Under the pieces are notes generated by a model, which saw only the letters and a list, made by a program, of their open reading frames with translations, was not told the DNA's origin and did not search any database. Below are positions 1 through 9,102 of a stretch of DNA of 64,000 nucleotides, piece by piece. How positions within the stretch are numbered: the first letter of the stretch is position 1; every line of letters starts with the position of its first letter. Origin of the DNA: MED-G105 sp965263305 (GTDB taxonomy: Bacteria; Pseudomonadota; Alphaproteobacteria; Caulobacterales; Parvularculaceae); assembly GCA_965263305.1 (NCBI GenBank), contig OZ253666.1, positions 992,001 through 1,056,000 of the forward strand, written 5' to 3'. Made by a program: the position numbers and the translations under genes.

Positions 1-2
1 TT

Positions 3-398
3 AGCCAAGGTTTTAGCGGCCTTACAAGGCGCCCAGCGGAGGGCGCGGGGCAAGGGCTTGTATTAGCGACATTCGACGTTAGACCGTACCAGGACGGTCA
101 AGCATTGTTTTACGAGACCAGCCAATCTTCTTGGCCGCTCTTTACGGTACCAACGGGCATTGAGGCGGGTTTCACCTATCTCGGCGCGGATGGCGTTTGG
201 CGAAGCACATGGCCGCCAGAAATCAACCCCGATCCGGACCCCTTGAATGACAACACGCTCTATACAACACCGCAGCTACCGCTTGCGATTCGTTTCTCGG
301 CCCAAGGCGGGCCAGCGCCCGTCACTTGGATCGCCGATATCGCCAGCGCTTCTTTTTCTGAGCAACGAGATCAAGACCTACTGATTGGAGAAGAGTGA
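3..398 (+). CDS. gspJ: Type II secretion minor pseudopilin GspJ, C-terminal part (5' truncated by window edge)
   Basis: The reading frame is open from the window edge to the TGA at 396-398, so the start and the prepilin peptide lie outside. The visible part (about 131 residues) has the aromatic and tryptophan-rich core and the LPLAIRF strand typical of the GspJ beta domain. GspJ is a minor pseudopilin that sits with GspI and GspK at the tip of the type II secretion pseudopilus. The next gene, gspK, begins inside its last codons, so the two are translationally linked. The family call rests on this context plus weak fold similarity; another minor pseudopilin is possible. Confidence 0.65.
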   Translation, partial: SQGFSGLTRRPAEGAGQGLVLATFDVRPYQDGQALFYETSQSSWPLFTVPTGIEAGFTYLGADGVWRSTWPPEINPDPDPLNDNTLYTTPQLPLAIRFSAQGGPAPVTWIADIASASFSEQRDQDLLIGEE

Positions 399-1518
399 CT
401 TGATTCGTGTACGCACCATAAAGAAAAACCCCTGCTATCACCGCGCGCGCGCGCAGCGCGGCTTCGCGATGCCATTGGCCCTATTGGCGATCGCCGGCCT
501 AACAATCATTGCCGGTGTTAGCTTTCAAATTGTCTCAGCCGCCACGGACCGAATGTCGGCGCTAACGCGACAGACGCAAACGGAGATCGCCTTTGCATCG
601 GCGGAAGCGGAAGCAACATTTGTTTACTTAACAAGCCTATCGGTCAATGGCGGCGTCCTTTCCATTCGCGACGCGACGAGCGATGCGGCCGCATTTGAAG
701 GCGTTGCAACCGGTTACCCGACCGAGGCCCTCTGGCGCGCCGACGGCGGGCGGCGGAGTTCGGCGACCCATGGCATGCCTGTTCGCGTCACCTACCGCGA
801 TGGCGGCGCGTTCACCCCAATAAATCGCCTTGAGCCGGAAATGACCGAAGCGTTCCTCATCTCTTTGGGGTTCTCTGATAATCTCGCGCAGCGCTTCACC
901 GCCCGTCTTGGGGATTTTCAAGACAGCGACGTCTCTCGCCGTTTTCGCGGGGCGGAGAGAGCCGAATACCGCCTTTTCCAAATGCCGCCCCCCAGCAACT
1001 CCCCGTTGAGAGCGCCAGAAGAATTCGCCGCTATTCTGGATTTCGCCGAGGCCGCACCGCCGGAGTTCTGGAATTTTCTTGACGAGTATGCGTCTGTGGG
1101 GACCGGATCGGTGCTCTGGCGAACAGGCCTTGCGCCCCCTGAATTACTGGCCCTTTTACCCGATCCTATTCGCCCTGGCGGAGATCCCGAAGATATCTTA
1201 TCTGACGTCGCCGAAAGTCAGTCGCCATCGGGAAGGGCCCGTTTCTTGCTTGAAATGCGCTTTGAGACAGCAAAAGGATCTAGCGCCGTTAGGCGACGCG
1301 CGGTGGAAATTGTCCGGACGGCGAATGAGGCGGACCGCCCCATGCGCCGATTTTGGCTTTATGATAAGACCACGCCGCAAGTGAATGTTGTCCAGACGTC
1401 GGCGCCTGACCAAACCGACGGGCTGGGGAGAAATGGTTCAGAGTACGATGTCGGGATTAACGTCCTTCCAAGCGATTTCCAAACCTTCCTTTCTGCGGAC
1501 GAGGCCGATCCTCGTTAA
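385..1518 (+). CDS. gspK: Type II secretion minor pseudopilin GspK
   Basis: 377 residues if the TTG at 385 is used; TTG at 400 is an alternative. Both overlap the gspJ end. A prepilin-type signal is visible: basic leader, cleavage site RG|FAMP near residue 26, then a hydrophobic helix (LALLAIAGLTIIAGV). GspK is the large minor pseudopilin that caps the pseudopilus and, as in the family, has no glutamate at position 5 after cleavage. Length fits GspK (about 320-380). It would be processed by a prepilin peptidase that is not in the window. The gene runs into gspL with overlapping ends, supporting one operon. Confidence 0.85.
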   Translation: MEKSDLIRVRTIKKNPCYHRARAQRGFAMPLALLAIAGLTIIAGVSFQIVSAATDRMSALTRQTQTEIAFASAEAEATFVYLTSLSVNGGVLSIRDATSDAAAFEGVATGYPTEALWRADGGRRSSATHGMPVRVTYRDGGAFTPINRLEPEMTEAFLISLGFSDNLAQRFTARLGDFQDSDVSRRFRGAERAEYRLFQMPPPSNSPLRAPEEFAAILDFAEAAPPEFWNFLDEYASVGTGSVLWRTGLAPPELLALLPDPIRPGGDPEDILSDVAESQSPSGRARFLLEMRFETAKGSSAVRRRAVEIVRTANEADRPMRRFWLYDKTTPQVNVVQTSAPDQTDGLGRNGSEYDVGINVLPSDFQTFLSADEADPR

Positions 1519-2566
1519 CGCAGCCGGGCGACCCACGCCTTTGTCTGACCCCTCTATTTTTGCGCCGAGCGTTTACATTCTATCCCGGGCGGCTTGTGGC
1601 TATCAGCGTTTAAAACTGGTTGGCGAAAAGTCCGCAGCCCGACGCGCCGCTAAATTACAGGCCGCCGCCAAGGTCGATTTCGGGAACGTCAAAAGTCGCG
1701 TTGTCGACGCGGACAACGACGCCATTGGCGTGTGGACATGGGACGGCGACATGACCCTTGAGAATGGGGCGCCCCTGTCATCCGTTCGCGTGTTGCCGGA
1801 ATCACTTGCCCGAGTTGGCGCCATGGATGGCGCGCGCCTCGTCGAGTGCCTTGATGGGGTCGAAGGCGAAATCTGGCGGGACGGTGTTTTAACGGCGTCA
1901 CGATGGTGGCCCTCAAAACCGGCGCCGCGCGATTGGCTGTTATTCCTGCGCGCAGGACGATCAGCGCTGACCGACGGACAAACAAATGCACCACCGCAAG
2001 TCGAAACGCCTGTTTGGCGGGATGACCTGCCTCTGATTGATCATGATCCTGATAATTTACAACTCATGTTTTCGCCGTCCAGGCTGGCGGCCGGTGTGGC
2101 GATCGCCTTTTTGTTTTTCACCGCCATTCAGGGAACGAGATATCTCTCTTACGAGCACCAACGTCGCGGGATTGAGACCCGCGTCGCAACAGCGGCGACA
2201 GAAAATCAAGAAGCCTACGCCCAACGACGCCGCGCCCGCGCGGCCCTTTCAAAAATTCGGGCCATAAGTGATATTGGCGACGCTTCCATTAGCCCAGGGG
2301 CGTTATTGGCGCTCGCGGCCGAATTTCCCGCAGAGACGATGCGCGTCAGCAATTTCCGTCATTATGACAACAAACTTGAGGCGCGGATTGAAATTATCGA
2401 CGACAATCCTGACGCTCCAGATGAAAGCGACTTTGTTCGCGCCCTGGAGACAGCGCCTCTGTTCAGCAATGTCTATGTCGAACGTCGTCAGCAATTCTAT
2501 TTATTTGTCACGAGCGACGTCGCCCCGGTTATTGTAACGGCGCCGAACACCCAGGGCGGGACATAG
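1448..2566 (+). CDS. gspL: Type II secretion inner-membrane assembly protein GspL
   Basis: About 372 residues from the ATG at 1448, which overlaps the gspK end by about 70 bases; no earlier start is convincing. The plan matches GspL: a cytoplasmic actin-like N-terminal domain, one membrane segment near residues 212-232 (LAAGVAIAFLFFTAIQG), then a coiled-coil-like stretch and a small periplasmic ferredoxin-like domain. In the family GspL anchors the GspE ATPase to the membrane and pairs with GspM. The stop lies 4 bases before gspM. Sequence identity is low, as is usual for GspL; the call leans on topology and gene order. Confidence 0.75.
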   Translation: MSGLTSFQAISKPSFLRTRPILVNAAGRPTPLSDPSIFAPSVYILSRAACGYQRLKLVGEKSAARRAAKLQAAAKVDFGNVKSRVVDADNDAIGVWTWDGDMTLENGAPLSSVRVLPESLARVGAMDGARLVECLDGVEGEIWRDGVLTASRWWPSKPAPRDWLLFLRAGRSALTDGQTNAPPQVETPVWRDDLPLIDHDPDNLQLMFSPSRLAAGVAIAFLFFTAIQGTRYLSYEHQRRGIETRVATAATENQEAYAQRRRARAALSKIRAISDIGDASISPGALLALAAEFPAETMRVSNFRHYDNKLEARIEIIDDNPDAPDESDFVRALETAPLFSNVYVERRQQFYLFVTSDVAPVIVTAPNTQGGT

Positions 2567-2570
2567 GACG

Positions 2571-3182
2571 ATGATCGAGCTCTTAAACAAGTTCTTCGAC
2601 ACCGTGAATAAGCGCACAGCCTATGGCATCGTTCTCCTCGGTGCGCTGATTGCTGTTTCGCTTATTCTAAGGCTCAACGATTTGGCGAACGCCGCTCAGG
2701 AAGCAAAAGAAGACGCCCGGGCCCGCCTTGGCCAGTACGGGCAAGAGGTAAGTCTCGAGGAATGGACGACGCGGGCCAATAGCGCCGTCACAGTCCTTGA
2801 AGAATGGCGCCGGCGTCGATGGACTGGCGATACCTCAGGCGTTATCGCTGCAGAGGTCCAAGGCTCGCTCCGTCGTCTCTTCACCGATGCGCAGGTCAGC
2901 CTCACGACGTTGGAAGTCGACCCAACACCGTTCCCCCTCGCAGGGGGCGAAGCACTTCGCTTTCGTCTGAATGCGGAAACAACCCATGGGGAGGGGACTG
3001 CGCGAGTTCTCGACGCCTTCAAGAACCATCTCCCCTTATTGGTCATCGATGAGACAACGGCGAATTTCAGCCGGCGAAATGGCGCGGGCCGCATGAGCAT
3101 CAGCGGTTACGCGCCCATTGAAATAGTTGCAACTGTAGCCGCCGCTCCATCGCAAAGCGCGCAAAACGAGGGGCGAAACTAA
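2571..3182 (+). CDS. gspM: Type II secretion inner-membrane protein GspM
   Basis: 203 residues with a short cytoplasmic N-terminus, one membrane helix at about residues 18-36 (YGIVLLGALIAVSLIL), a coiled-coil-like region, and a periplasmic ferredoxin-like domain. This is the bitopic plan of GspM, partner of GspL. The stop TAA at 3180-3182 shares its last base with the ATG of the next gene (TAATG), so the two are coupled. Length is slightly above the family average of about 160-190. Function follows from topology and position after gspL. Confidence 0.7.
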   Translation: MIELLNKFFDTVNKRTAYGIVLLGALIAVSLILRLNDLANAAQEAKEDARARLGQYGQEVSLEEWTTRANSAVTVLEEWRRRRWTGDTSGVIAAEVQGSLRRLFTDAQVSLTTLEVDPTPFPLAGGEALRFRLNAETTHGEGTARVLDAFKNHLPLLVIDETTANFSRRNGAGRMSISGYAPIEIVATVAAAPSQSAQNEGRN

Positions 3183-3637
3183 TGCGGCAAAGCGTTACGA
3201 TTCTGGCCGGCGTCATTTTCCTTGGGGCTCTCTTGGGGGTGATCCTGGCCGGCGGGGTCCTCGGCGCCCAAGGAAATCAATCGGATGCATGGCGCGCGCC
3301 CCAGTCGCCAGCCCAAAACGATGAGGTGGGGTCTTTTTTCACCGCGCTGATGGAAACCGGCCATTTGGGCGAACCGGTCGAAAAAGCTCCGGATGTTTCA
3401 TCCGCGAGCGAGACCGAAGAAACCCCGCCGCCGCCCACCGTTATCGCCGCCTCGATTATCGACAACGTTATTCGCGTCAGTTTCGAAGGGGCGGACGGCG
3501 CTGTACTTTCAGCAACCGTTGATGAAGAGGTGGGCCAGTGGCGTATAACCGCGGCGACGCTGGAAACAGTGACCCTGACTTGGAAAGATCAAGTGATCAC
3601 GCAACGTGTGTACCCGCAGGAAAATCCCGAAGGCTAA
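3182..3637 (+). CDS. Small bitopic GspN/GspC-like secretion protein
   Basis: 151 residues: an N-terminal membrane helix (residues about 5-27, rich in G, A, V, L), a proline/glutamate linker around residues 72-90 (EETPPPPT), then a C-terminal beta-rich domain that ends in a strand pattern like the homology region of GspC or PilP (repeated V-x-L/V-x pairs). In Caulobacter-type systems a small gspN follows gspM, and this protein sits in that place. It probably links the inner-membrane platform to the secretin. Whether it is closer to GspC or GspN cannot be decided by eye. Its start overlaps the gspM stop. Confidence 0.5.
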   Translation: MRQSVTILAGVIFLGALLGVILAGGVLGAQGNQSDAWRAPQSPAQNDEVGSFFTALMETGHLGEPVEKAPDVSSASETEETPPPPTVIAASIIDNVIRVSFEGADGAVLSATVDEEVGQWRITAATLETVTLTWKDQVITQRVYPQENPEG

Positions 3638-3792
3638 CCCCTATGGGCTGCGTCTATATTACTTTCGACTAAAATTGTGTTCTAAGGTCGTCTTATTGGT
3701 CCTTGTCCATTTGGTAAAGAAATTGCAATTAAATGGGATAGTATCCAGCGATAACGCGACAGGGTCGACGTTGCGCCCGGATAACGTGGGAG

Positions 3793-3818
3793 AGCCGCTT
3801 TTTTAAAAAAGAGCGGCT
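3793..3818 (+). promoter_or_regulatory. Stem-loop in the gspD leader
   Basis: The leader between the small secretion gene and gspD holds AGCCGCT (3793-3799) followed by a T run, an A run, and AGCGGCT (3812-3818). The arms pair perfectly for 7 bp and the T/A runs can extend the stem with one bulged G. The GGAG ribosome site of gspD lies about 13 bases downstream. It could be a weak terminator for the upstream genes or a leader structure that tunes secretin output. The structure is seen; the role is inferred. Confidence 0.45.
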
Positions 3819-3841
3819 GGTGTACGGGTAGGAGTATTTTC

Positions 3842-6208
3842 ATGGGGATTTTCAGCAATCCTACTGGGTCGATGGCGCTCACGCCACCACCGGCGAGACG
3901 AGCCGCGCCAGCGTGGCGATCCATAGCTAAAATCACCGCTCAGCGTTCCCTTCGCACCTGCGCTCAGGGCGTTTTGTTCGCGAGCCTTATCGCCCTTGCT
4001 GGATGCGCCGCTTACAACCAGCCTCGCTACACCGTCGCTCAAAACGCCTCTAGTGATGTGGAGCGGCCCGCCGCACCGGACCGCGCGCTTACTTTACCGA
4101 CTGATGGGGCTGAAGATGGCCCGACAACACCAGGCGACAGCAAAGCAACGTCTTATGTGCCCCGGCTATCGGCCACGACCGTGGCCGGCGATACCGACGG
4201 CGCCAGCGTGCAACCAACCTTCCCGGCGGACGAGATCGACACTGTGATCCCGCCCCTTGCCTTACCATCATTCATCGATCTTGTATTCGGTGAGATCTTA
4301 TCTGTTCCGTATACAACAGGTCCTGGGATCGCCACACGGCGCGAAATCGTCCAATTGCGCTCCTCCGGCACGATGCCGCCTGATGTCTTTTTTAACCTCG
4401 TCAAGTCGGCCCTCAATGATTATGGCGTACGCATATCCGTGGAAGACGGCGTTTTTCAGGTATTAGAGGATACCGCTCTTAAAGCCCGCCTACCCCGTTT
4501 CATTAAATCCCGCGCCCGCCCTGATACCCCAGCGACGTTACGTCCCGTCGTTCAGTTCGTCGAGCTACAAGCAATCGACGCGCGCACGATGACGACTATT
4601 TTAAGACAAGCCTTCGGCCGCAATAGTGAAAACATCTCCTTCGACGTCGATAACGATAGCAATTACATTATCCTGAATGGGCTGCCGGATGATGTGAACG
4701 CCGCCCTTTCCATCGTCTATGAAATGGATGAGTTGCAATATGCCGGCACAACAGTGCAGCGGTATTCGCCAACCTTTTGGGATGCAGCGGGTTTTGCGAC
4801 TGAGATTGAACGGGTTCTATCTGCGGAGGGATGGCAGGTCAGTCAGAGTGAGGATTCACCAAAGCCGATTCTCCTCTTACCTATTCAGTATTCAAACGAT
4901 ATGTTGATCTTTACGCGCCAACCACGGGCGCGGGCGCGGGTAAATTACTGGCTGCGCGAACTGGATCGCCCAACCGCTAAAGGTGATTCAACACAACTCT
5001 TCATTTACTCAGTGAAAAATATCGACGCCTCCGTGCTGGCCGAAACGGTGAACCAAGTTCTCGTCAATATGGAGCAATCCAAAGGCGCCACACGCTCCCC
5101 TTTAAGGGGCAACGCAGCGGCCGCCGCAGCCCGTCGCCTCGCCGCCCAGCAAGCCCAGGCCGCACAGGTAAATCCGAATGTTCCAGGTCTGCCGCCCACG
5201 TCAAATGGGGCGCTTGCAGGCGGCGCTGGCGCGCGCCCCGGTAGTGGTCTCGTCGTCGAACCCCTTGGAAACCGTCTGATTTATTCCGGGTCACCCGGAG
5301 ACTATGAGCGTTTGCTGCCGCTGCTAAAACAGCTTGATCAGCCGCCCGCGGAAGTCCTTATCGAGATGATGTTGGCGCAAGTCACCCTTGGAGACTCAGC
5401 ATCGCTAGGGATCGATTGGGTCATCAACAATATTTCCGATAACAATATTGATACGCTGGAAGATGGCAGATTTGGAACGACAAATATTTCGCGCAACACC
5501 GATGAGCGAACCAACTTAAACGGCATCGTCGCCAATAGCTTTCTCGGGCCCGGCGGCGCGCTCGTAAACATTCTGTCACCGGATGTTGAGGTGAACTTAA
5601 CGGCGCTGGCCGCAAATAACAAAGCGACGATCCTTTCAACGCCGAGATTGCTTGCACGGTCAGGCTCCTCGGCGCGTGTCCAAGTCGGCCAGGAAGTGCC
5701 GATTTTATCGGCGCAAACATCCACCGGCGGCAACTTCGATAGCGTGATTTCCCAGGTTCAGTATCGATCAACCGGTATTATCTTAGGCATTGAACCGATT
5801 GTATTCAGTAATAACCGTATTGATCTCAATATCAGCCAGGAAATTTCAGCGACAGTGCCGGGCATCGACGGCGTTGGTGTCGCAAACAGCCCTGTTTTCA
5901 ATAACACCAGCGTATCGACCCTTTTGTCGCTGGAGGACGGCGGCACTGCGGTAATCGGCGGCTTGATCCAGGATACGATATCCCAATCTCAATCGGGCGT
6001 GCCGTTGTTGAAGGATATCCCAATTCTCGGGAATGCGTTCTCAAGCGAATCCATCAGTACTGACCGTACAGAACTTGTGATCCTCATTACCGCATACGTC
6101 TTACGGGGCCAGGATGACAAAGCGGCCTTCGCCGAAAAATTTCAGCAGGAAATTGACAGAACGATTAACGACAATAGCCTCACCACCATCCTTCCACGAA
6201 AGTTCTGA
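3842..6208 (+). CDS. gspD: Type II secretion outer-membrane secretin GspD
   Basis: 788 residues. Domains in order: long leader ending in a lipobox (LAGC, Cys 54), N0 domain from about residue 140, N1 from about 230, N2/N3 with an alanine/glutamine-rich insert near 415-460, and the C-terminal secretin barrel with QEVPILSAQTS, a V-Q-Y-R-S-T-G motif and GGLIQDTISQSQSGVPLLKD. It forms the outer-membrane exit channel for folded proteins. GGAG lies about 10 bases before the ATG. The lipobox suggests self-targeting as a lipoprotein, since no pilotin gene is seen. The 53-residue leader is long for a lipoprotein signal; ATG at codon 11 is an alternative start. Confidence 0.93.
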   Translation: MGIFSNPTGSMALTPPPARRAAPAWRSIAKITAQRSLRTCAQGVLFASLIALAGCAAYNQPRYTVAQNASSDVERPAAPDRALTLPTDGAEDGPTTPGDSKATSYVPRLSATTVAGDTDGASVQPTFPADEIDTVIPPLALPSFIDLVFGEILSVPYTTGPGIATRREIVQLRSSGTMPPDVFFNLVKSALNDYGVRISVEDGVFQVLEDTALKARLPRFIKSRARPDTPATLRPVVQFVELQAIDARTMTTILRQAFGRNSENISFDVDNDSNYIILNGLPDDVNAALSIVYEMDELQYAGTTVQRYSPTFWDAAGFATEIERVLSAEGWQVSQSEDSPKPILLLPIQYSNDMLIFTRQPRARARVNYWLRELDRPTAKGDSTQLFIYSVKNIDASVLAETVNQVLVNMEQSKGATRSPLRGNAAAAAARRLAAQQAQAAQVNPNVPGLPPTSNGALAGGAGARPGSGLVVEPLGNRLIYSGSPGDYERLLPLLKQLDQPPAEVLIEMMLAQVTLGDSASLGIDWVINNISDNNIDTLEDGRFGTTNISRNTDERTNLNGIVANSFLGPGGALVNILSPDVEVNLTALAANNKATILSTPRLLARSGSSARVQVGQEVPILSAQTSTGGNFDSVISQVQYRSTGIILGIEPIVFSNNRIDLNISQEISATVPGIDGVGVANSPVFNNTSVSTLLSLEDGGTAVIGGLIQDTISQSQSGVPLLKDIPILGNAFSSESISTDRTELVILITAYVLRGQDDKAAFAEKFQQEIDRTINDNSLTTILPRKF

Positions 6209-6236
6209 TAATTGAGGAACGGGAGCCTAGTTCTAA

Positions 6237-6677
6237 ATGAACCGTGAAAAGAAACGGCGCCAGGAACAAATAGGGTTTTCCGTTTTGGAGGCAATCGCCG
6301 CGATCGCGCTTATCGCCATCGCGTTTCTGCCAATGATGGTTCTCCAGAGTCAGTTAACCCGGACCGCCGCTGCGATTGAACGCGCTGAGCGCAATACACG
6401 GAATATGTCGAGCGCGCTGGCGCGCTTGCGGGTGACGAACCCGATGTTCGAACCGGACGGCGTTGAGAACCTTGGAGAAGCGGTTTTCTCTTGGCGCTCG
6501 CACCCCATTACCGAAGTAAGGCCTGTATTAGACGCCGGTGGAGGCGCGGGGCGCTTTGATATGCAGCTCTTTGATATCACCGCGACGCTTGATTACGGCA
6601 ATGGCGTAAAAACAGAATTCACCGTTCGACAAGTCGGCTGGCGGGCCAATCGGAGTTTTACCGAAGGGCTGGAATAG
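6237..6677 (+). CDS. gspI: Type II secretion minor pseudopilin, GspI-like
   Basis: 146 residues with a basic leader (MNREKKRRQEQIG) cut before FSVLEA, giving a mature N-terminus F-S-V-L-E with Glu5, then the hydrophobic helix AIAAIALIAIAFLPM. Length and the V-x-W C-terminal strands (FTVRQVGWRAN) fit GspI. It lies 28 bases after gspD, away from the usual H-I-J-K block, so the cluster order here is J-K-L-M-(N/C)-D-I. GspI normally nucleates the tip with GspJ and GspK. Another pseudopilin such as GspH is possible; the call is by length and motif. Confidence 0.7.
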   Translation: MNREKKRRQEQIGFSVLEAIAAIALIAIAFLPMMVLQSQLTRTAAAIERAERNTRNMSSALARLRVTNPMFEPDGVENLGEAVFSWRSHPITEVRPVLDAGGGAGRFDMQLFDITATLDYGNGVKTEFTVRQVGWRANRSFTEGLE

Positions 6678-6700
6678 GTCCGCATTCAACGCGTCGCCGA

Positions 6701-7687
6701 TCACACCCGATCGATAGGCAGGCCCATCATCTCCGGCAACTCCAGGGCTCGGTTTAGGTTCTGAACGGCCTGAACCGCCGCCCCTTTCAGCAGGTTATCT
6801 TCCGCCGCCGTCATAACGACACGACGTCCATCTTCGGCGATTTCAAACCCGCCGATCAAAACCCCTAATTGCTCAGCCCCGTCTTTCAACTCCGGCGGGG
6901 CGTCTTGTAACGAAACCAACGGCTCGCCGCCGTAAGCATCTTCATACAGACGATGGAGGGCTTGGCTATTGATTGGCGTTGCAAGCGGTATATGCGCGGT
7001 GACGAGAAGTCCTCGGAAGGCGGGGTGCACATGGGGTGTAAAAGAGATCGTCCGCCCTAAGTGACGGGTCGCCTCGCGCTCATGGTTGTGACCGACAAGC
7101 TTATAGGCCATCAGATTGTCGGCGAGGCGCGCTTCATCATTTTTTGGGCTCGGTTTCGTCCCAGCGCCGGAATATCCGGAAGCACCGAAGACCGACGGCG
7201 CAGCATGATCACTATCGGACAATAACGGCAACAGAGGCGCGATCGCGAGCTGCATGGCCGTTGCATAACAGCCTGGATTGGCGATCCGCTTGGCGCCATC
7301 CAATTCAGAGCCCTCGCCTTTTAACCGCAAAAGTTCCGGCAGGCCGTAGACCCATTCAGGATCAAATCGTCTGTCTGCAGACAGATCAACGATAACCCGA
7401 TGGGGCGCTTGGGCGTCGATCGCCTCGACGTAGGCAGCGCCTGCCCCATCGGGCAACGCCAAAACTACCGCGTCGGCCCGACGTCGCGCAACATCGTCCG
7501 GGCCCATCGCCTCGAACACGCACTCCGCTTGATGCTCCGGCGCCATCTCGGAAACCTTGCGCCCGGCCATTTCCCGGCTCGACGCGTAGGCGAGCATTAA
7601 GGACGGGTGCCCAGCGATGAGGCGGATTAACTCCCGCCCTGTAAACCCGCGTGCGCCGACAAGGCCGATGAGAAAAGGTTCGCTCAT
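6701..7687 (-). CDS. argC: N-acetyl-gamma-glutamyl-phosphate reductase
   Basis: 328 residues. The N-terminus has the NADP-binding glycine motif GARGFTGRELIRLI, and the active-site cysteine lies in IANPGCYATA near residue 140. This is the longer ArgC subtype with the AGPR fold. It reduces N-acetylglutamyl phosphate to the semialdehyde in arginine synthesis in the cytoplasm. Its ATG overlaps the stop of the fused kinase/synthase gene by 4 bases, so it is the last gene of a minus-strand operon behind argF' and argAB. No terminator hairpin is evident after it; it converges on gspI with about 23 bases between. Confidence 0.95.
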   Translation of the reverse strand: MSEPFLIGLVGARGFTGRELIRLIAGHPSLMLAYASSREMAGRKVSEMAPEHQAECVFEAMGPDDVARRRADAVVLALPDGAGAAYVEAIDAQAPHRVIVDLSADRRFDPEWVYGLPELLRLKGEGSELDGAKRIANPGCYATAMQLAIAPLLPLLSDSDHAAPSVFGASGYSGAGTKPSPKNDEARLADNLMAYKLVGHNHEREATRHLGRTISFTPHVHPAFRGLLVTAHIPLATPINSQALHRLYEDAYGGEPLVSLQDAPPELKDGAEQLGVLIGGFEIAEDGRRVVMTAAEDNLLKGAAVQAVQNLNRALELPEMMGLPIDRV

Positions 7688-9018
7688 TGGTCTACTTCCC
7701 CAAACGACTCTGATTCTACAAAAGACTCAGGGAGCTCGGCAATGCGCCCAACAATCGGCGCAATTTTTTCAAAATCATGCTCGCCAATCCAGAACACCGT
7801 CCAAGGGCCTTGCTTCATCGAGCCGGTCGCCTGGTCGTGGTAAAAGGCATTAAATCCGTTTTCGGTGCGCGAGCGCCAATAGAAAACGGGATGGCGCTTG
7901 ACGACGCGGCGCCAAATCGCCCGCGACAATCCCTCGCCGCGAGCGTCTTCCGTTACAGCGAACTTGTCCAGATAGATAAAATCATCGATACGCGACATTA
8001 TCGCGCCCGCCCGGTAGCTGCCGGACAGATGAGCTTCAACGAGATCAACCTTAGGCCACCAGGTCGGTTTTAAGTCACGATCGAAGCTCGTCGCGATCAA
8101 AGGCTCTAGGCGCGTGTGATCAACCTTATTCTTATCTGTGATCAGATTAATTTCCTCGCCCTTCCGCACAAGAGTGCCGTCGCCGCCATGGGTGAACAAT
8201 TCGCGCATCAACGCTGCCGGCGTTGTCAGCGAGACCGAAGACGATAACGGAAGGGCATCCAGAAGGCGCTTAATTTCCTTAATTTTTAGGCGCATACCGC
8301 CTTCAACCCAATCAGCCTTCATGAGCCGATCATAGTCCGTCGCAAGATTAAGGGCGTGGATAACATCACCATGCTTGTCGAGGAGGCCGCCGACGCTGGT
8401 GAGGAAAATCACCTTCATCGGCTGGAGCGCGGCCACCACGGCGCGGGTCGCAGAATCGCCATTTACATTCAATATCTGCCCGCCCGGCGCAACGCCGAGA
8501 CAAGTAAGAATGGGCACAGCGCCGGATTCCACGGTCGATTGCAACATGCCAAGGCGGACGCCCGTTGGCTCCCCGACGAGGCCGAATTTTTCTTTATCCA
8601 TGGCGTCGGCTTCAATTACCCCGGTGACGAGGCCGTCCGCCTGCACCCCTTGGGACCGCACGGCTTCCACCAAACGGATATTCTGTCCAATGAAGACATC
8701 ACGCGCGACATCGAGCGCTTCGGCGCTTGTTACACGTAGACCGTCAACCTTTGGCGTTTCAATTTGCCGTGCCGTGAGCGCCTCATCCAATTGCGGGCCG
8801 CCGCCATGAATAATGATCGGCGTGAGGCCAACCGTGTGAAGAAACGCAATAGCGCCCGCCGTCTCTTCCAATCGATCGCGCAGGATGGCGCCGCCGACTT
8901 TAATGACAGCAAAGCGGGTCTGATCAACCTCCGAAAATCGCTGAAGGTAGGAGCGGATCTCCTTACCATCGGACATGTTGGAGAGAAGCTGAACAATTGT
9001 GGCGCGGGTATTGGTCAT
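7684..9018 (-). CDS. argAB: Bifunctional N-acetylglutamate synthase/kinase (fused NAGS-NAGK)
   Basis: 444 residues in two domains. Residues about 35-285 are an amino-acid kinase domain with VIKVGGAIL and IIIHGGGPQLDEAL. Residues about 290-440 are a vertebrate-type NAT domain with YLDKFAV, GEGLSRAIWRR and WRSRTENGFN. The protein thus acetylates glutamate and phosphorylates the product, the first two steps of arginine synthesis. Fused enzymes of this plan are characterised in Maricaulis and Xanthomonas, where arginine inhibits them. It lies 84 bases after the acetylornithine transcarbamylase gene and overlaps argC, which fits the same acetyl pathway. Fusion and length match the known family. 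Confidence 0.93.
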   Translation of the reverse strand: MTNTRATIVQLLSNMSDGKEIRSYLQRFSEVDQTRFAVIKVGGAILRDRLEETAGAIAFLHTVGLTPIIIHGGGPQLDEALTARQIETPKVDGLRVTSAEALDVARDVFIGQNIRLVEAVRSQGVQADGLVTGVIEADAMDKEKFGLVGEPTGVRLGMLQSTVESGAVPILTCLGVAPGGQILNVNGDSATRAVVAALQPMKVIFLTSVGGLLDKHGDVIHALNLATDYDRLMKADWVEGGMRLKIKEIKRLLDALPLSSSVSLTTPAALMRELFTHGGDGTLVRKGEEINLITDKNKVDHTRLEPLIATSFDRDLKPTWWPKVDLVEAHLSGSYRAGAIMSRIDDFIYLDKFAVTEDARGEGLSRAIWRRVVKRHPVFYWRSRTENGFNAFYHDQATGSMKQGPWTVFWIGEHDFEKIAPIVGRIAELPESFVESESFGEVDQ

Positions 9019-9102
9019 ACTGTAATTGACAACTTGATAACGACAAAAGCTAATTTGGGACTATCTCGAATAACGATTTAGGCGAAGTCGTCATTTTATA
9101 GA

